Below are positions 48,655 to 57,480 of a DNA stretch of 64,000 bases, piece by piece. The position numbers and the translations under genes are program-made. The DNA comes from Herbiconiux gentiana (GTDB taxonomy: Bacteria; Actinomycetota; Actinomycetes; Actinomycetales; Microbacteriaceae): the NCBI RefSeq assembly GCF_024978135.1, contig NZ_JANTEZ010000004.1, positions 186,001 through 250,000 of the forward strand. Reading direction: 5' to 3'. Under the pieces are notes generated by a model that was given only the letters and a program-made list of their open reading frames with translations, made no database searches and was not told the origin of the DNA. Position 1 is the stretch's first letter; every line of letters begins with the position of its first letter.

Positions 48655-49708
48655 GAAGGTTCACTCCGAATCCGAGGGCGAGGGAGGCGAGGGCCACCAC
48701 CGCGACGAGCCGCACGAGGGCGCCGGTCGTGAAGGTGGTGCGCAGCAGGGTGATCATCTTCACGTCGACCATGGCCCCGAAGACCAGGAACGCGACGACA
48801 CCGCCCGGAAGGAAGGTGGACCCGAACGCGAGGATGAAGAAGGCGTCGACGTTCGAGCAGATGGCGATCACGAAGGCCAGAATCATCAGCGCCAGCACCG
48901 ACCAGATCGGGTTGCCGCCCAGCGCGGTGAGCACGTCGCGCGAGAGCCCGACCTGGATGGCCCCCGCGATCGCCGAGCCGACGATCAGTGCCGGCAGCAT
49001 CGTCGAGGTCTCGTCGGCGAAGGCCACCACGCCGCGGCGCAGCTTCGTCAGCTGACCGGCCCGCCCGTGCCCGTGGCCGTCGTCGTCGCCGACGCGGCAG
49101 GCCTCCTCGAAGGCGGGTGTCAGCAGCAGCTCCGGTCGCGGGTGCCGGCTGAACAGCCAGCCGACGAGGTTCGCGATCACGAAGCCGCCGGCGATGCGCC
49201 CGATCAGGATGCCGTCGTTCCAGCCGAAGGCCTGGTAGGTCGTGACGATGGTCACGGGGTTCAGGATGGGCGCCGCGAGCAGGAAGGTCATCGCCTCGGG
49301 GACGCTGAACCCCTTCATCATGAAGCCGCGGGCGAGCGGCACGTTTCCGCACTCGCAGACGGGCAGCAGCACGCCGACGAGCGAGATCACCACGCGCCGG
49401 AGCGCCGGGTTCCGGGGCATGATGCGGTGGATCACGTGGTCGGGCACCCAGAACCGCACGACCACCGAGATCAGGATGCCGAGGAACACGAACGGCAGCG
49501 ACTCGATCACGACGCTCACCGAGAGGGTGACGAAGTCCCGGATGCGGTCGGGAAGCGCATCCGCCCCCCACGTCGCCGAGACGGCCCGGAGCACGAGCAA
49601 CGCGACCGCGAGAACGGCGCCGACGACGAGACCGCGCAGCGCGGCCCGGGACCGGGGTGCCCGCGATCCGGGTGCCCGGGTGCGGGGCGGCAGCACGTCG
49701 CTCGTCAC
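48647..49708 (-). CDS. UPF0718-family permease (YcgR-like)
   Basis: A 353-residue integral membrane protein with about eight to ten helices. Signature segments are V-C-E-C-G-N-V-P-L-A-R-G (conserved C-E-C-G-x-x-P) and N-V-D-A-F-F-I-L-A-F-G. A cytoplasmic His/Asp loop (D-D-D-G-H-G-H-G-R-A) sits mid-protein. The substrate of the family is unknown. GTG start at 49708 with TACGCT eight bases upstream. It heads a three-gene operon with the TIGR03943 and propeller-like proteins. Confidence 0.87.
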   Translation of the reverse strand: MTSDVLPPRTRAPGSRAPRSRAALRGLVVGAVLAVALLVLRAVSATWGADALPDRIRDFVTLSVSVVIESLPFVFLGILISVVVRFWVPDHVIHRIMPRNPALRRVVISLVGVLLPVCECGNVPLARGFMMKGFSVPEAMTFLLAAPILNPVTIVTTYQAFGWNDGILIGRIAGGFVIANLVGWLFSRHPRPELLLTPAFEEACRVGDDDGHGHGRAGQLTKLRRGVVAFADETSTMLPALIVGSAIAGAIQVGLSRDVLTALGGNPIWSVLALMILAFVIAICSNVDAFFILAFGSTFLPGGVVAFLVFGAMVDVKMITLLRTTFTTGALVRLVAVVALASLALGFGVNLLA

Positions 49709-49772
49709 AATGACACAGCGTAGGGCAGCCCCGTCGCACGATCCTGGGAGAGCCGTGTCGGGGCGGCGGGCC

Positions 49773-50204
49773 TCAGACGAGGCTCGCGATGAGCCCCTCG
49801 ACCCGCCCGCGGATGTCGTCGCGCACGTCCCTCACGACCGAGATCGGCTGCCCCGCCGGATCGGTGAGCTCCCAGTCCTCGTACCGCTTGCCGGGGAAGA
49901 TCGGGCAGGCGTCACCGCAGCCCATCGTGATGACGACGTCGGCCTGCCGCACGGCATCGGTCGTGAGGATCTGCGGCACCGCGCCCGTGAGGTCGATACC
50001 CTCCTCGGCCATCACGGCGACAGCCGCGGGGTTGATGGCGTCGCCCGGCTCGCTGCCGGCCGAGAACACCTCGATGCGGTCACCGGCGAGGGCACGCAGA
50101 TACCCGGCGGCCATCTGGGAGCGGCCGGCGTTGTGCACACAGACGAACAGCACGGCGGGTCGGGCATCGGTCACGACGGGCTCCTCGGGGTCGGTCAGCG
50201 ACAT
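49773..50204 (-). CDS. arsC: Arsenate reductase, low-molecular-weight phosphatase type
   Basis: A 143-residue protein with the P-loop F-V-C-V-H-N-A-G-R-S-Q (C-x5-R) near residue 19 and D-V-V-I-T-M-G-C-G-D-A-C-P near 90, which places it in the thioredoxin- or mycothiol-linked ArsC/LMW-PTP group. It reduces arsenate to arsenite. There is no Acr3/ArsB exporter or ArsR beside it, so detoxification would need genes elsewhere. The start could be the internal GTG (V-T-D-A-R-P) twelve codons in. Divergent from nhaA. Confidence 0.88.
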   Translation of the reverse strand: MSLTDPEEPVVTDARPAVLFVCVHNAGRSQMAAGYLRALAGDRIEVFSAGSEPGDAINPAAVAVMAEEGIDLTGAVPQILTTDAVRQADVVITMGCGDACPIFPGKRYEDWELTDPAGQPISVVRDVRDDIRGRVEGLIASLV

Positions 50205-50337
50205 CCTAGACGCGGCTGGTGAACACCCCTCCCCGGTAGACTGACCTCCGGTGTGCCGGGAAGTCTGGTCGGCGGGCGGTCGGGTGACCGCTCTCGATGC
50301 CCCACCGAGCCACCACCCGTGGCAGCAAGGACACCGC

Positions 50338-51519
50338 ATGGCCGTCATCCGCTCCGAGCGCGTCGCCGCGTTCCTCCTCCTCGCCGCCGCAGCGCTCGGC
50401 CTGATCGCGGCGAACACCCCCGTCGGCCCCGGGTTGATGGCCCTGCAAGACACTCGCCTGGGCGTCCCCGGCACGCCCCTCGACCTGTCGGTCGGCCACT
50501 GGATCAGCGACGGCCTCCTCGCGGTGTTCTTCTTCGTGGTCGCCGTCGAGCTGAAGAACGAGTTCGCGGTCGGGCAGCTGAACTCCGTCTCGAAGGCGGT
50601 GCGCCCGGCCATCGCGGCGCTCGGCGGGGTGATCGTGCCCGCGCTGATCTTCCTGCTCGTCACCGCCGGATCGGGCTACGAGGGCGGCTGGCCGATCCCG
50701 ACGGCCACCGACATCGCGTTCGCGCTCGGGGTGCTCGCGGTGTTCGGGAAGGGCATCCCGTCGCGGCTGCGCATCTTCATCCTGGCGCTCGCGACCCTCG
50801 ACGACATCGTCGCGATCCTCATCATCGCCGTGTTCTTCACCGCCGACCCGAACCTGCTGCTGATCGCCGCGGGCGCAGTGGGTGTCGCCGTGTTCGGTCT
50901 GCTGAGCCGGCTGCTGGGCACCAGGTTCCGGATGCTCGTGGCCGCCGCCCTGGTCGTCACCGCCGCCCTGACGTGGTCGCTCGTCTACCTCTCGGGCGTG
51001 CACGCCACGATCGCCGGTGTCGCCCTCGGGCTCGCCATGGCGCGGAAGCACGCCCTGCACCTCCGCCACCACCTGGAGCCGATCACGAACGGGGCCATCC
51101 TGCCGCTGTTCGCGTTCTCGGCCGCGCTCGTCGCGATCCCTCAGGTGGCGCCGAGCGAGCTGGCGGCGCCGTTCTGGGGCATCCTGATCGCGCTGCCGGT
51201 GGGCAAGCTGATCGGCATCGGCTTCGGCGGGTGGCTGTCGAGCTTCGTCGGGCCGCGCGAGAGGCGGCCCCAGCTGTCACTGCACGGGCTGCTCGCCGCG
51301 GGCGCGCTCGGCGGGGTGGGGTTCACGGTGTCGCTGCTGATGAACGAGCTGGCGTTCGCGGGGCAGCCCGAGGTCGCCGACGAGGGCACGCTCGCCGTGC
51401 TGCTCGGGTCCAGCATCTCCATCGTGGTCGCGGCCGTGCTCGTGTCGACGCTCGCGGGCACGCACCGACGGCTGCGCCGCCTGCGACTCGAGGCCGAGCG
51501 CCGTATCGCCGCCGCCTGA
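50338..51519 (+). CDS. nhaA: Na+/H+ antiporter NhaA
   Basis: A 393-residue antiporter with about twelve helices. Family landmarks: F-F-F-V-V-A-V-E-L-K-N-E-F, T-A-T-D-I-A-F-A-L-G-V-L-A, and the unwound-helix acid pair L-A-T-L-D-D-I-V-A-I-L (the two ion-binding aspartates) near residues 153-163. The C-terminal G-V-G-F-T-V-S-L-L-M-N-E-L matches TM11. It exchanges sodium for protons and controls internal pH. AAGGA is eight bases before the ATG. Monocistronic. Confidence 0.95.
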   Translation: MAVIRSERVAAFLLLAAAALGLIAANTPVGPGLMALQDTRLGVPGTPLDLSVGHWISDGLLAVFFFVVAVELKNEFAVGQLNSVSKAVRPAIAALGGVIVPALIFLLVTAGSGYEGGWPIPTATDIAFALGVLAVFGKGIPSRLRIFILALATLDDIVAILIIAVFFTADPNLLLIAAGAVGVAVFGLLSRLLGTRFRMLVAAALVVTAALTWSLVYLSGVHATIAGVALGLAMARKHALHLRHHLEPITNGAILPLFAFSAALVAIPQVAPSELAAPFWGILIALPVGKLIGIGFGGWLSSFVGPRERRPQLSLHGLLAAGALGGVGFTVSLLMNELAFAGQPEVADEGTLAVLLGSSISIVVAAVLVSTLAGTHRRLRRLRLEAERRIAAA

Positions 51520-51541
51520 CGCCGGCCGGGCATCCGGCGCC

Positions 51542-54208
51542 CTACATGAGGCCCTGCGCCCCGAGCTCCCAGCGGATCGACTCGGCCACCCGAACCGCGT
51601 ACTCGGGCGTCATGTGCACCTGGTCGTAGCGCGTCGGGATCGTGCCCGCGAAGGCCGGGCAGAAGCCCTCGACGCAGGTGAAGCCGAGCGAGCTGACGAC
51701 GTGGTCGCCCGTGCCCTGCGCGGCGACCGCGGCGGTGAACGAGTTCTGGAAATCGTTCCACGCGCCGTCGACCCCGGCCGTGCAGTCCTGCGGGCTCTTC
51801 ACGGGCGAGTAGCAGGCGCCGAGGTTCGCACCCAGCGGCGGCGGGGCGAGGTAGACGACGTGGCCCGGCGTGTCGAAACGCGACGCCAGCGAGAGCGTGG
51901 ATCCCACCAGCTGGGCGACGGTCAGCGGCTGCCGGTCGGCCGCGTTGCCGAGCGCGTAGGCGTTCGACACCACGACGAGCTGCGGCGCGTCGGCGGCGAT
52001 CTGGGCGGCGACGTCGGCCTTCCGCTGCGGGCAGGCGTCCATCACGCCGTCGCCGTCGTTCTGCACGAGCACGTCGGTGAAGCGGCAGCCGTACAGGCCG
52101 ACGGTCGTCACCTTCCACTGCCCGCCGCTGCGGTCGGCGATCTCCCGGAACGCCGGCGCGTAGGCCAGCGCCGTCGAGTCTCCCACGAGGTACAGATGGT
52201 TCGGGGCGTCGCCGCTGCCCCAGGTGCAGCGCCCGAAGTCGGGGGTGCCGCCGAGGTCGAAGCAGCCCTTCGCGGGGTTGCGGCTGGATGTCTCCGAGAT
52301 GGCGGCGTCCATCGAGGGCGAGAGGTTCGAGGGCCACTCGGTGGCCGAGGCGGCGTTCCAGAGCTCGGCCTGCAGCTCGTCCTCGGGGTTCACGGGGGCG
52401 GCGTCGCCCGGCTGGTCGTCGCCGGTCGCTGCGGGTTCCGGATGCCCGTCCCCACCCAGCCCCGCCGCGGGAACCCCGCTCGGCACCGCGAGCGGCAGCG
52501 GACCCTCGCCCTTGACCGAGAGCTGCACGGTCACGGCGACGACCACGACGATCACGACCAACCCGAGGCCGGCGCCGAGGAACTGCGCGCCGAAGCGCTC
52601 GCGCCAGGCCTGCCACGCACCGCGGCGGGCGTCGCGGAGGCGCCCGCGGTCGTCGCGGTCGCCGCGGTCGCCTGCCTCGGGTTCGACGTTCTGCCGCCCG
52701 GTCGGCGAGCCGGCGGGCGTCGACGCAACGGGCCGCGAAGAGGGACTCGCAGACGCCGGCACGGTCGCCGAGGCGGAGGCGGAGGCGGCCAGCTCGGCGC
52801 GGAGCCGCGCCCGCTCCGCCTCCGCGGCCAGCGCGCGGGCACGCACCCGGTCGGACACCGGCGACCCCGCCCGCGCGGCCACAACCGCACGCGGCGGTTC
52901 GGAGGCGACGGCGACCGCGGGCCGGGAGGCGACGACGGGGGCGTCGTCGGTGTCGGTCTCCCGAGCATCCTGGCTCTCGACCGGCTCGGACGCGGGCTTT
53001 GCCGACCCCGTGGGCGCGGAAGCCACCGGCTTCTCGGACGCGGGCGCACCCGGCCCCTCGACAGCGGGTGTCGCCGGACTCTCGAGCAGCTCGCGGCCCC
53101 GCAGCCACGGCGAGCGGTGCAGCGGCTGCTCGATCAGGAAGTACGCCACGAGCGACACGGCGAGCGTCAGCGCCAGCACGGCGATCGTCACGGTGAGCGA
53201 CTGCTCGGGCACGAGCAGCAGCACGAACACGAGCACCGGGAAGTGCCAGAGGTAGAGGGAGTAGGAGATGTCGCCGAGGAATCCGCTGACGGGGTTCTCG
53301 AGCGGGAACAGCCACGGCTGCCGCCCGCCGATGCCCGCCACGATGACCGCGGCGGTGGCGACCACCGCCGGAGCCGCCCACGGCCCCGGGAACGCCAGGC
53401 TCGAGTCGACCAGCAGCAGCGACGCGACGATGCCCCCGAGCCCCAGCCAGCCGAGCATGAACCGCACCGCCGTGGGCAGCCGGGCGAACAGGGGCGCGGC
53501 GACGGCGAGCAGCCCGCCGAACGCGAGCTCCCACACCCGGGTCAGGGTCGAGAAGTAGGCGACCGTGGGGTTCTCGGTGCTCTGCCACAGCGCCACCGCG
53601 AACGACCCCGCGGCCAGCGCCGCGAGCACCAGCCCGAGCACCACCCGCTGCCGCCGCATCGTCCGCTGTTCGTCCACCGGGCGAGCGGATGCCCCGTCCT
53701 CCGCCGCCCCGATCGTGACCACGCGCCGGCCGACCAGGGCGATGAGCAGCACCACGAGCACCGGCCAGACGAGGTAGAACTGCTCCTCCACCGAGAGCGA
53801 CCAGAAGTGCTGCAGCGGCGACACCGCGTCACCCTGGTGAAAGTAGTCGGTGCCCTCGGCGGCGAACCGCCAGTTCGAGACGAACAGGAGGGCGGAGACG
53901 GTGTCCCAGGCGGTGGACCAGAAGCGCGGCTGATTGAACAGCAGCCACGCGAGGGCGGTGGTGACGACGAGCACCGTCACGGCGGCCGGGGCGATGCGGC
54001 GCAGGCGCTTGGCGTAGAAGCGGCCGAGCGACAGGGTGCCGGCGGCGGCGTCGCGCACGAGCAGCCCCGTGATGAGGAAGCCCGAGATGACGAAGAACAC
54101 GTCGACGCCGGCGAAGCCGCCGAGGGGCCAGCCGATGACGTGGTCGAGGATCACGGCGATCACGGCGAGGGCCCGCAGCCCCTGGATGTCACGGCGGCGC
54201 GAGTTCAT
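51542..54208 (-). CDS. Acyltransferase (family 3) fused to SGNH domain
   Basis: An 888-residue OafA/YrhL-type protein. Residues 1 to about 360 are a ten-helix acyltransferase-3 domain (R-R-D-I-Q-G-L-R-A-L-A-V, F-F-V-I-S-G-F-L-I-T, and F-Y-L-V-W-P-V-L near 142). A disordered Ala/Ser/Pro-rich cytoplasmic stretch (about 370-540) leads to a further helix (V-V-I-V-V-V-V-A-V-T-V), then an external SGNH-hydrolase domain with L-V-G-D-S-T-A-L near 672. It O-acetylates surface polysaccharide or peptidoglycan, with the external domain transferring or removing the acyl group. A LacI-type operator candidate lies 24 bp upstream. Confidence 0.9.
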   Translation of the reverse strand: MNSRRRDIQGLRALAVIAVILDHVIGWPLGGFAGVDVFFVISGFLITGLLVRDAAAGTLSLGRFYAKRLRRIAPAAVTVLVVTTALAWLLFNQPRFWSTAWDTVSALLFVSNWRFAAEGTDYFHQGDAVSPLQHFWSLSVEEQFYLVWPVLVVLLIALVGRRVVTIGAAEDGASARPVDEQRTMRRQRVVLGLVLAALAAGSFAVALWQSTENPTVAYFSTLTRVWELAFGGLLAVAAPLFARLPTAVRFMLGWLGLGGIVASLLLVDSSLAFPGPWAAPAVVATAAVIVAGIGGRQPWLFPLENPVSGFLGDISYSLYLWHFPVLVFVLLLVPEQSLTVTIAVLALTLAVSLVAYFLIEQPLHRSPWLRGRELLESPATPAVEGPGAPASEKPVASAPTGSAKPASEPVESQDARETDTDDAPVVASRPAVAVASEPPRAVVAARAGSPVSDRVRARALAAEAERARLRAELAASASASATVPASASPSSRPVASTPAGSPTGRQNVEPEAGDRGDRDDRGRLRDARRGAWQAWRERFGAQFLGAGLGLVVIVVVVAVTVQLSVKGEGPLPLAVPSGVPAAGLGGDGHPEPAATGDDQPGDAAPVNPEDELQAELWNAASATEWPSNLSPSMDAAISETSSRNPAKGCFDLGGTPDFGRCTWGSGDAPNHLYLVGDSTALAYAPAFREIADRSGGQWKVTTVGLYGCRFTDVLVQNDGDGVMDACPQRKADVAAQIAADAPQLVVVSNAYALGNAADRQPLTVAQLVGSTLSLASRFDTPGHVVYLAPPPLGANLGACYSPVKSPQDCTAGVDGAWNDFQNSFTAAVAAQGTGDHVVSSLGFTCVEGFCPAFAGTIPTRYDQVHMTPEYAVRVAESIRWELGAQGLM

Positions 54209-54231
54209 GGCGTGAGAATCCTAGCGGCCTG

Positions 54232-54243
54232 GAGAGCGCTCTC
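54232..54243. promoter_or_regulatory. LacI-type operator candidate upstream of the acyltransferase
   Basis: GAGAGCGCTCTC, a perfect 12-bp palindrome in the context TGGAGAGCGCTCTCTG, resembles the GAGCGCTC-core sites of actinobacterial LacI-family regulators. It overlaps the likely promoter; TAGGAT is at 54218-54223. Confidence 0.5.
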
Positions 54244-54266
54244 TGTGTCGCGCCCCGGCGAGCACG

Positions 54267-55961
54267 TCAGAGGCGGCGGCGGAGGGCCTTGCGCGCCGCC
54301 TCGGCCTGCTCGAGCGCGCGCCGTGCCTCGTCGAGCGAGCGCTGGTAGAGCGCGCCGTAGGTGAACGAGGCCTCGCCGGCCGCCTCGGCCCGACGCGAGG
54401 TGAGCAGCACGAACTCGGCGAACAGCGACGCGTCGCGGTGGCGGCCGAGCGCGTCCTGCAGCTCCTCGGCGGTCTCACCGACCGACACGGCCGCCCGGCC
54501 GAGCACGGCGGCGGCACCCTCCGTCGAGAACTCGGCGGCGTGCCGCAGCCGCCGGGCCGCCTTGCGCGAGTCGTGCAGCGCTCCGAGCGCCTCGGCCTCG
54601 GCGACCAGCTCGGATGCCTCCACGCCCGGCGACTCGGGCAGCGCGTCCCGCAGGCGGGCGGCCCGGGCGAGCGCCCGGCGGCCGGTGCGGTGCAGGGCCT
54701 CCTTCGCCTCCTTCTTCGGCGACGGCGCCGCGACCTGCGCCGGCCGGGCCGCGGCATCCGCCGAGACCGCACTCGCGCCCGCCGCGCCCCCCGCGCCCGC
54801 CGCGCCCCCCGCGCCCGCCGCGCCCCCCGCGACCCCGGCCGACCCCGTACCCCCGCCCGCCGTCAGCCCCTCGAGCTCCTCGAGCAGCCGGAAGTACGGC
54901 CCCTGCCCCAGCACCCGCACGAGCCGCTCATGTGCCTCGCCATGCTCCGCCCGCGTGTCCTCGACCAGCCGGCGCGTCGCGGCCGCATCGTCCACCCCGC
55001 GCTCGCGGGCGATCGCCTCGAGCTCCCGCGCAGCCCACTCGGCCCGCACCTCGAGGTCGCGCACCTCGCCGAGCACCGAGCCGAGCCGCGAGAGCCGGTC
55101 CCGGATGCCCGCCACCGCCGCCTGGTCGACGACGCCACGGTGGATCGCGAGCACGTTCCGCAGCCGCCGCACCGTCGTCCGGAACCGGTGCACCGCATCC
55201 TCGTCGTCCCGCCGCACGGCGGGGTCGAGCTCGATCAGCCGCGCGACGAGCTCGGCGACTCCGGCCCGCACGGTGTCCGCAGCCGTCGGCGCACCGGTCG
55301 GCGACGAGGCGGGCGCGTCCGCACCGAGCCCGGTGCGACCGAGCGCCTGGGCCAGCTTCGAGACGCTCGGTGAGACGGTGGCTCCGGCCGCGAGCAGGTG
55401 CTCCTCCAGCTCGTCGAGCAGCGCGGTGCGACCCTCGACGGTCGCCGGCCCGGCGGGGCCGAGCTCGGCCTCCCACTCGTGCCAGACGCGGGCGGTGCCC
55501 TGGCGGGCATCCGTCGCCTGCACCGCGTCGTCGGCGATCTCGGCCACCAGCCCGCCCTCGGCGTCGAGCAGCTCGGTCACGCGCCGGGTGGTGACGACCT
55601 GCGCCAACGGCGTCAGCTCGTGGTCGCGCACGTGCACGCGCACGACCTCGGCCACCTCGGCCGGTACCGCCGTGGAGTCGCCCGACCCCAGCGGGAACTG
55701 CAGCTCCGTGCGCCCCTCGGCCGCCGGCAGCTTCACGTGCCAGCCCTCGTCGTGGCCGCCCCGCCGGCGCCGCAGCGCGATCCTCGCCCGTGCCAGCGCG
55801 GCATCGGCGGTGTCGAAGTAGACCGCCTCCAGCGTGAAGGGCTCGAGGCTCGTCACCCGCACGACCCCGGCGCCCGCGCCGACCCCCTGCAGCGCGGGGA
55901 GCGCGCGATCGCCCTCCACCGCGTACTTGCGTTCGATCTCGATCTGACTGGTGTGAGCCAT
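54267..55961 (-). CDS. CYTH and CHAD domain protein
   Basis: A 564-residue protein. The N-terminal CYTH (triphosphate tunnel metalloenzyme) domain, about 5-205, opens with I-E-I-E-R-K-Y (the E-x-E-x-K motif) and continues R-I-A-L-R-R-R, V-K-L-P, E-W-E-A-E-L. The C-terminal CHAD domain, about 235-560, is helical with basic/histidine motifs (V-H-R-F-R-T-T-V-R-R-L-R-N and H-D-S-R-K-A-A-R-R-L-R-H). CHAD binds polyphosphate; CYTH hydrolyses tripolyphosphate-like substrates, so a role at polyphosphate granules is likely. A Gly/Ala-rich repeat linker (about 370-400) splits the CHAD helices. Confidence 0.92.
   Translation of the reverse strand: MAHTSQIEIERKYAVEGDRALPALQGVGAGAGVVRVTSLEPFTLEAVYFDTADAALARARIALRRRRGGHDEGWHVKLPAAEGRTELQFPLGSGDSTAVPAEVAEVVRVHVRDHELTPLAQVVTTRRVTELLDAEGGLVAEIADDAVQATDARQGTARVWHEWEAELGPAGPATVEGRTALLDELEEHLLAAGATVSPSVSKLAQALGRTGLGADAPASSPTGAPTAADTVRAGVAELVARLIELDPAVRRDDEDAVHRFRTTVRRLRNVLAIHRGVVDQAAVAGIRDRLSRLGSVLGEVRDLEVRAEWAARELEAIARERGVDDAAATRRLVEDTRAEHGEAHERLVRVLGQGPYFRLLEELEGLTAGGGTGSAGVAGGAAGAGGAAGAGGAAGASAVSADAAARPAQVAAPSPKKEAKEALHRTGRRALARAARLRDALPESPGVEASELVAEAEALGALHDSRKAARRLRHAAEFSTEGAAAVLGRAAVSVGETAEELQDALGRHRDASLFAEFVLLTSRRAEAAGEASFTYGALYQRSLDEARRALEQAEAARKALRRRL
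54775..54836. repeat. 18-bp coding minisatellite in the CHAD region
   Basis: Three consecutive GCCGCGCCCCCCGCGCCC units, read on the minus strand as Gly/Ala repeats (G-A-G-G-A-A). Unit length keeps frame. Confidence 0.85.
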
Positions 55962-56028
55962 TGCCCAGGTCTGTCCCTTCACGGCGAGTTCCGCTTTCGC
56001 GGGCGGGAATGCGGAGCACACTGAAGGC

Positions 56029-56949
56029 GTGTCCGTCCCCGTACTCATTCTGGTCACCCGGCCGGTCGTCGGCGAGCCCGCGGGCTCGAGCGGCTCGCCC
56101 GGCAGGCCCTCCGAGTCGACGGATGCGCGGCCGGCCCCCTTCGTGCAGGCCGACCCGACCCTCCCCCACCTCAGCGTGCTCGATCTCGGGGTTACCCGCG
56201 GCGACGGCGAGTTCGAGACCGTGATGGTCTCCCAAGGCGCGGCGCCGGCGATCGACGCGCACCTCGACCGCTTCGCGGCCTCGGCGCGGCTGCTCGACCT
56301 GCCCGAACCGGATCGGGCGGTGTGGCGGGCGGCCTTCGACGCGGCGGTGGCCGCGCATCCGCCCGTCGAACTGCTCGCCGTGAAGCTCGTGCTCACCCGC
56401 GGCATCGAGGGGAAAGACACCCCGACCGGCTGGATCGTCGCCCAGCCCGGCCGCGACTTCAGCCGCGAACGCGTGGAGGGCGTGCGCGTGGTCACCCTCG
56501 ACCGCGGCTACCGGCACGACGTGGCCACCACCTCGCCCTGGCTGCTGCAGGGCGCGAAGACGCTGTCGTACGCGGTGAACACGGCGGCCATCCGCGAGGC
56601 GAAGCGGCGAGGTGCCGATGACGTGATCTTCACCAGCTCCGACGGCTTCGTGCTCGAGGCCCCCACCGCGAGCGTGCTGCTGCGGGAGGGCGACCGGTTC
56701 GTGACGCCGTCGGCGGAGCTCGGCATCTTGCCCGGAACCACCCAGCGTCGGGCGTTCGCCCTGCTCGAGGAGCTCGGCTACGAAACCGGGGCGAAGCGGT
56801 TGCGCAGCAGCGAGCTGGGGCGGGCGGATGCGCTGTGGCTGGTCTCGAGCATCCGTCGCGCCGTGCCGGTGGTCGAGCTCGACGGTGTGGCCAAATGCGT
56901 CGACCGGGAGCTCACCGCGCGGCTGAACGAGTACCTCGGCGAGCACTGA
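56029..56949 (+). CDS. Class IV aminotransferase (4-amino-4-deoxychorismate lyase-like)
   Basis: A 306-residue fold-type IV PLP enzyme. The N-terminal D-L-G-V-T-R-G-D-G-E-F-E-T is characteristic of PabC/IlvE relatives. The PLP lysine is K177 in Q-G-A-K-T-L-S-Y-A-V-N, and the phosphate-binding loop is I-L-P-G-T-T-Q-R-R. As annotated in related actinobacteria it releases pyruvate from aminodeoxychorismate to give 4-aminobenzoate for folate; no pabAB genes lie nearby. GTG start with CACACT six bases upstream. Divergent from the CYTH-CHAD gene. Confidence 0.85.
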   Translation: MSVPVLILVTRPVVGEPAGSSGSPGRPSESTDARPAPFVQADPTLPHLSVLDLGVTRGDGEFETVMVSQGAAPAIDAHLDRFAASARLLDLPEPDRAVWRAAFDAAVAAHPPVELLAVKLVLTRGIEGKDTPTGWIVAQPGRDFSRERVEGVRVVTLDRGYRHDVATTSPWLLQGAKTLSYAVNTAAIREAKRRGADDVIFTSSDGFVLEAPTASVLLREGDRFVTPSAELGILPGTTQRRAFALLEELGYETGAKRLRSSELGRADALWLVSSIRRAVPVVELDGVAKCVDRELTARLNEYLGEH

Positions 56950-56960
56950 GGCGGGGGCGA

Positions 56961-57365
56961 CTAAGCCGTCTCGGCCAGCTCGCTGCCCTGCGCGAGCGTC
57001 GTGCGCTGCACGTTGTCGCCCACCCAGCGCACGAGCGGGATGAGCAGCTCGGCCAGCTCGGCACCGAGCGGCGTGAGGCTGTAGTCGACCCGCGGCGGCA
57101 CGGTGCCGGCCGACTGGCGCAGCACGAAGCCGTCGCCCTCGAGCTGACGGAGCGTCTGGGCGAGCATCTTCTCGCTGATGCCCTCGACGTAGCGGTGCAG
57201 CTGCCCCCAGCGCATCGGCTCGGCCGCCAGCGCGGCCAGCACGAGCACGCCCCACTTGCTCGTCACGTGGTCGAGCACCACGCGGCTGAGGCACCCCGAG
57301 GCGAAGGGGTTGCCCTCGACCGACGGGGTGTCGGAGTGGATCTCGTCCCAGATGCGCTCGGCCAT
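56961..57365 (-). CDS. HxlR-family redox-sensing regulator
   Basis: A 134-residue winged-helix protein: G-C-L-S-R-V-V-L-D-H-V-T-S-K-W-G-V-L-V-L-A-A-L (about 24-46) then the HxlR core R-W-G-Q-L-H-R-Y-V-E-G-I-S-E-K-M-L-A-Q-T-L-R-Q-L and V-D-Y-S-L-T-P-L-G. The single early cysteine, C25, corresponds to the redox-sensing cysteine of QorR/YodB-type regulators. It is divergent from an NmrA/QOR2-like gene, the usual arrangement for quinone- or electrophile-induced derepression. TAGGGT lies six bases before the ATG. Confidence 0.9.
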   Translation of the reverse strand: MAERIWDEIHSDTPSVEGNPFASGCLSRVVLDHVTSKWGVLVLAALAAEPMRWGQLHRYVEGISEKMLAQTLRQLEGDGFVLRQSAGTVPPRVDYSLTPLGAELAELLIPLVRWVGDNVQRTTLAQGSELAETA

Positions 57366-57371
57366 GACCCC

Positions 57372-57402
57372 ACCCTAAGGTACTTACCGGAAAGTGGGTA
57401 CT
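57372..57402. promoter_or_regulatory. HxlR/quinone-reductase control region
   Basis: The regulator's minus-strand -10 box TAGGGT (57372-57377) is followed by two direct GGTACT half-sites (57379-57384 and 57397-57402) 18 bp apart. HxlR proteins bind such sites as dimers, so autorepression at the -10/-35 spacer is likely. Confidence 0.6.
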
Positions 57403-57480
57403 GCCGATCGGGAAGTATGGTCGGGGTCCAGCAGTTCTCCTCAGGACACCGGCCCCGAGCGGGGCCCCGAAAGGATCATC

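Noticed and set aside
49773-50204. Arsenic-resistance operon
   Set aside because: Only the reductase is present; no ArsR, Acr3 or ArsB gene is adjacent.
50205-50337. Sodium riboswitch or nhaA-motif RNA upstream of nhaA
   Set aside because: The 133-bp gap shows no recognisable conserved loop pattern, and a plain AAGGA ribosome site suffices.
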